The position numbers were made by a program, and so were the translations under genes. 64,000 nt of DNA from Candidatus Latescibacterota bacterium (GTDB taxonomy: Bacteria > Latescibacterota > UBA2968), in contig JAJDYX010000047.1 in NCBI GenBank assembly GCA_022824945.1, positions 62,001-126,000 of the forward strand, given 5' to 3'. This document shows positions 61,308 through 64,000 of this stretch, in pieces. Under the pieces are notes generated by a model. It was not told the DNA's origin. It ran no database searches and worked only from the letters and a program-made list of their open reading frames with translations. The stretch's first letter is position 1; each line of letters begins with the position of its first letter.

Positions 61308-62705
61308 TCATGTCCCCAGCGCAAAATGCGCCCCAGACAAAACCTGTGACGAAGCCACGCGATCGAGAATCCGCAGGCGTAGCTGACTCTCAACCTCGGC
61401 CATCTCGGGCAAACCCGCGAGATTATTCACCTCACCGGGATCTTCTTCCACATCGAAAAGCAAATAGGGCTGCCCTTCGCGATTCAACACGATTTTCCAT
61501 TCGCGATTCAACAACATAATTTCCCCGCCGTATTCCGATATCGCTTCTGTGCGGTGTTCTCGCGTCGGATCTTCCAGAACGGGACAGGCCGATTTGGCAA
61601 ACTGTCTGAAATTCAGTTCACCACCTGCAAGCTCAACCAGCGTCGGTCCCACATCAAACCACTCAATCGGACTATCACACACAGAACCAGCGACATCACC
61701 ACTCGCCGTGTCGGGCGTGCGAATCAGCAAGGGGACCCGCACCGCACCATTTAAAAGATTGCTCTTATAAATAAAGCCGTAATCGCCATTCATCTCCCCG
61801 TGATCCGACATCAGCACAACGACCGTATTATCCATCTCGCCGCGCTTTTCAATCACATTGAAAATCTCGCCAATCTGATCGTCGATCAACGTGACATTGC
61901 CCGCGTAATTTGCGCGCAACAATTTTTCTTCCCCGGGTTCAAACGGTATCTTTTGCTTCGCATCTAACAAACCCTGCGGACGCTCGCGATCATCATCTAT
62001 CGGCACAACCGGATCGGGCATATCCTCCGGATTATACCGGCTATAATGAGGCTCTGGCGTATCCCACGGTTCGTGTGGCCCGCCAAAACTCACCCAGCAA
62101 AACCAGGGCTGATCGCGGTCATATCCCGCCAGGTACTTCTTTGCCTGTTGCCCCACATACACATCTGCATAATCTTCAAAAGGCAATGTCGATGGCCGCG
62201 TCACCCAGGGTTTATTGCTAAAACGCTCATCGAAATCTGCCTTATATGCTGCCCACAACTCCTTCTCTTCCCACATCGCCGTCATATACGACAAACACCG
62301 CGCGCTCGCCCTCGGCCCGCCAATTTCATCCACATCATCAAGCCCATAACTGTGCATCAGATGTTCGCGATCCCTCAAGTCGCCTCCGTGCGGGTGTAAA
62401 TGCGTCTTGCCAAACAGACTCGTGCGATACCCCGCATCGCGCACCGCCTGCATCCACGTTGGACAATCTGGCGATAACGTGTGGTTCTGATTATCCCACA
62501 CGCCCGTATTGTGCGGATAATGCCCGGTGGCCAGACTCAACCGCGTTGGAATACACACCGGCGAATTGGTCACGCAATTTGAAAACCGCACGCCCTCTGC
62601 TGCAATGCGGTCCATATTGGGCGTCTCCAGCCAATCGCTCACGCAACTCAGCGCATCCCACCGCTGCTGATCGGTCATAATCATCAAAATATTCGGTTTG
62701 CTCAT
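61308..62705 (-). CDS. Type I sulfatase
   Basis: 465 residues. Formylglycine motif C51-I-P-T-R; TDQQRWD metal segment at 11-17; MSDHGEMNGDYG with later ligands; ends near LRLRILDR. No signal peptide. Closest in style to the enzyme at 59269 (both DQQR-type), though the two share only general sulfatase features. The upstream gap is taken up by the small membrane protein at 62783. Confidence 0.88.
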   Translation of the reverse strand: MSKPNILMIMTDQQRWDALSCVSDWLETPNMDRIAAEGVRFSNCVTNSPVCIPTRLSLATGHYPHNTGVWDNQNHTLSPDCPTWMQAVRDAGYRTSLFGKTHLHPHGGDLRDREHLMHSYGLDDVDEIGGPRASARCLSYMTAMWEEKELWAAYKADFDERFSNKPWVTRPSTLPFEDYADVYVGQQAKKYLAGYDRDQPWFCWVSFGGPHEPWDTPEPHYSRYNPEDMPDPVVPIDDDRERPQGLLDAKQKIPFEPGEEKLLRANYAGNVTLIDDQIGEIFNVIEKRGEMDNTVVVLMSDHGEMNGDYGFIYKSNLLNGAVRVPLLIRTPDTASGDVAGSVCDSPIEWFDVGPTLVELAGGELNFRQFAKSACPVLEDPTREHRTEAISEYGGEIMLLNREWKIVLNREGQPYLLFDVEEDPGEVNNLAGLPEMAEVESQLRLRILDRVASSQVLSGAHFALGT

Positions 62706-62782
62706 GTACTATCCTTTCAAAATTTGTCTTTGGGAACTATCTCGCCCAATATAAAAGCCCACAGTCAAATAGGCAACCATTC

Positions 62783-62953
62783 TTAAGAATCCGTATCGGC
62801 ATCTCGATTCGCCTGCTGCAACAACAAAATAATCTGATCTAACCGCTTCATAAATCCATAGAGAAAGGCAAAAATCGTACACCACAATCCCACGATAAAA
62901 AGTCCTCCGGTAATCGCCATCAAAATCAAATCATAGCGCGTAAATTCTGGCAT
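62783..62953 (-). CDS. Small 56-residue single-helix membrane protein
   Basis: MPEFTRYDLILMAITGGLFI…WCTIFAFLYGFMKRLDQIILL: a short N-terminus, one hydrophobic helix (about 8-34), then a charged tail. AAGGAGG is right before ATG 62953. Small proteins of this type are easily missed; I have no family. The remainder of the 62706-63086 gap (on either side) is AT-rich without further genes. Confidence 0.55.
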   Translation of the reverse strand: MPEFTRYDLILMAITGGLFIVGLWCTIFAFLYGFMKRLDQIILLLQQANRDADTDS

Positions 62954-63086
62954 CTTTCCTCCTTAAAATAGGGTATGCTTACTTGCTCGCTTGCTATTCT
63001 AATTCAATTGCCTTATGTTCCAATATCATGAGGAACAAACATTTATCTAAAATAGTCAAAAATAAAACAGCTCAAAGGACAGTATC

Positions 63087-63863
63087 ATGCGCCAATACCT
63101 GTGGATCGCAATATTTTTAATCGGCTGTGGCAACACCACTGCGCCGACGCCTACTGAATCCGACCTCACCGCCCAACACGCGCGTCTGGAACCCGTGCAG
63201 TTTCAAACGCCAGACGGATTTCTGTTATTTGGCACGCTCTTTTCTTCCCCCCACCACCCCGCACCTCGCCCCGCAGTCATCCTGCTCCACCCATTTAACG
63301 AAAACCACGTTCAATGGGCGAACTTTGTTCCCGAACTCGTTGCCGAGCGGGGCTATATAGCACTCGCCTTTGACCTTCGCGGACATGGCAACAGCATCTT
63401 TCGCAATGGACAACCCGTCACAATCCAGAACTTTTCCTTTGATGACTTCAACCAGATGCCGCTCGATGTCGTCGCCGCAATTGCATTTCTCAAAACCCGC
63501 TCAGAAGCCGACCCCAACCGCATCGGTGTCATCGGTACAGACATCGGTGCCAATATCGCCTTTGTGAGCGCGGGGCTATTCCCCGACATCAAAGCAACCG
63601 TATCCGTTTCGCCCAACTTTCGCGAAAACCAGGCTCAGGAAATTCTCATAGGCACCAATATCCCCGGTTTTGCGCCGCGCAACATTCTCTACCTCGCAGC
63701 TTTTGGCGATGGATATGCCTACACCTCATCTCAAACCATGTCTGAATTGACCCGGGGGGTTACTGCCGTAATCGGCTTCCAGGGCGCGGGACATGGGCTC
63801 GATTTGCTCGCTCAGGGCAATGCGTGGACAACCGTCCTGGACTGGCTCGACCAAAATCTATAA
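63087..63863 (+). CDS. Alpha/beta-hydrolase lipoprotein
   Basis: 258 residues: lipoprotein signal with lipobox LIGC (Cys 14), then an alpha/beta-hydrolase fold: VILLHPFNENHVQW, FDLRGHGNS, the elbow GVIGTDIGAN with Asp152 in the nucleophile place (GxDxG), and GAGHGLDLL with the catalytic His. Asp nucleophiles are typical of dehalogenase or epoxide-hydrolase-type members. The ribosome site is AAGGACAGT, of moderate strength. Periplasmic; substrate unknown. Confidence 0.8.
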   Translation: MRQYLWIAIFLIGCGNTTAPTPTESDLTAQHARLEPVQFQTPDGFLLFGTLFSSPHHPAPRPAVILLHPFNENHVQWANFVPELVAERGYIALAFDLRGHGNSIFRNGQPVTIQNFSFDDFNQMPLDVVAAIAFLKTRSEADPNRIGVIGTDIGANIAFVSAGLFPDIKATVSVSPNFRENQAQEILIGTNIPGFAPRNILYLAAFGDGYAYTSSQTMSELTRGVTAVIGFQGAGHGLDLLAQGNAWTTVLDWLDQNL

Positions 63864-63907
63864 AGCGGTTTATGAAAGCGCGTCATCTCTTCACACGGGA
63901 GGCAACC

Positions 63908-64000
63908 ATGCGATTTTCAAGATGGATATCTATATTACTGATGGGCACGGCATTGTGTGCCTTAGACCTGTCAGATATTTACGCACAGCGCGGTGGTGGT
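63908..64000 (+). CDS. Exported protein, start only (cut by window edge)
   Basis: ATG 63908 with GGGAGG 5 bases upstream opens MRFSRWISILLMGTALCALD and continues past the edge, giving a signal peptide (cleavage likely near AQRG). It lies 44 bases after the hydrolase on the same strand. Function cannot be seen. Confidence 0.65.
   Translation, partial: MRFSRWISILLMGTALCALDLSDIYAQRGGG

Overview
The window looks like chromosome from an uncultured, Gram-negative-type heterotroph. A lineage near Candidatus Poribacteria or Latescibacterota is my inference. It rests on protein style: several type I sulfatases, TIM-barrel sugar isomerases/epimerases, Gfo/Idh/MocA oxidoreductases, a phytanoyl-CoA dioxygenase-like enzyme, and secreted proteins sharing paired EF-hand (dockerin-like) modules. 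There is no phage, insertion sequence, CRISPR array, rRNA or tRNA that I can support. Almost every gene has a good Shine-Dalgarno sequence, and all three stop codons are used.

Layout. 1-6 kb: the edge of a metallo-hydrolase, then a 3-hydroxyisobutyrate-dehydrogenase-like enzyme, an epimerase, a PhyH-HEAT fusion and a CBM9/DUF5916 outer-membrane protein. 6-15.7 kb: an SDR, a YWTD propeller protein, a dehydrogenase-epimerase-sulfatase-aminotransferase run, a Gfo/Idh-SGNH pair and a lone modA. 15.7-28.3 kb: a DUF4160/DUF2442 pair, then a long minus-strand array of exported proteins. The array holds two metzincin-WD40-EF-hand giants (7 and 21 WD40 units) alternating with small membrane proteins built from Sm-like beta units and a glycine-rich segment. 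Two of those small paralogs are broken by in-frame nonsense codons. 28.3-33.9 kb: a flippase-like membrane protein, a CDP-alcohol phosphotransferase and a two-component pair (NtrC-type regulator plus membrane kinase). 34-37 kb: a sulfatase, a streptomycin-kinase-like phosphotransferase and a PIN/RHH toxin-antitoxin pair. 37.3-49.2 kb: a cohesin-like/EF-hand/LRR/metalloprotease protein, then an operon of two membrane-anchored CutA-like proteins, an alpha-2-macroglobulin lipoprotein and PBP1C. 49.3-57 kb: a serine beta-lactamase-like hydrolase, a heparinase II/III-like lyase, two Gfo/Idh enzymes, an M24 peptidase and a beta-helix protein. 57-64 kb: a DUF6979-like protein, several tiny genes, ParE and HicAB toxin-antitoxin modules, a Uma2 nuclease, two more sulfatases and an alpha/beta-hydrolase lipoprotein.

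Functionally the window combines breakdown of sulfated or acidic glycans (sulfatases, lyase, dehydrogenases, epimerases) with a large envelope/secretome component (proteases, propellers, anti-protease plus peptidoglycan repair). The parts I find most worth following up are the propeller-protease array with its decaying Sm-like partners, and the membrane-anchored CutA-like pair attached to the alpha-2-macroglobulin/PBP1C operon.
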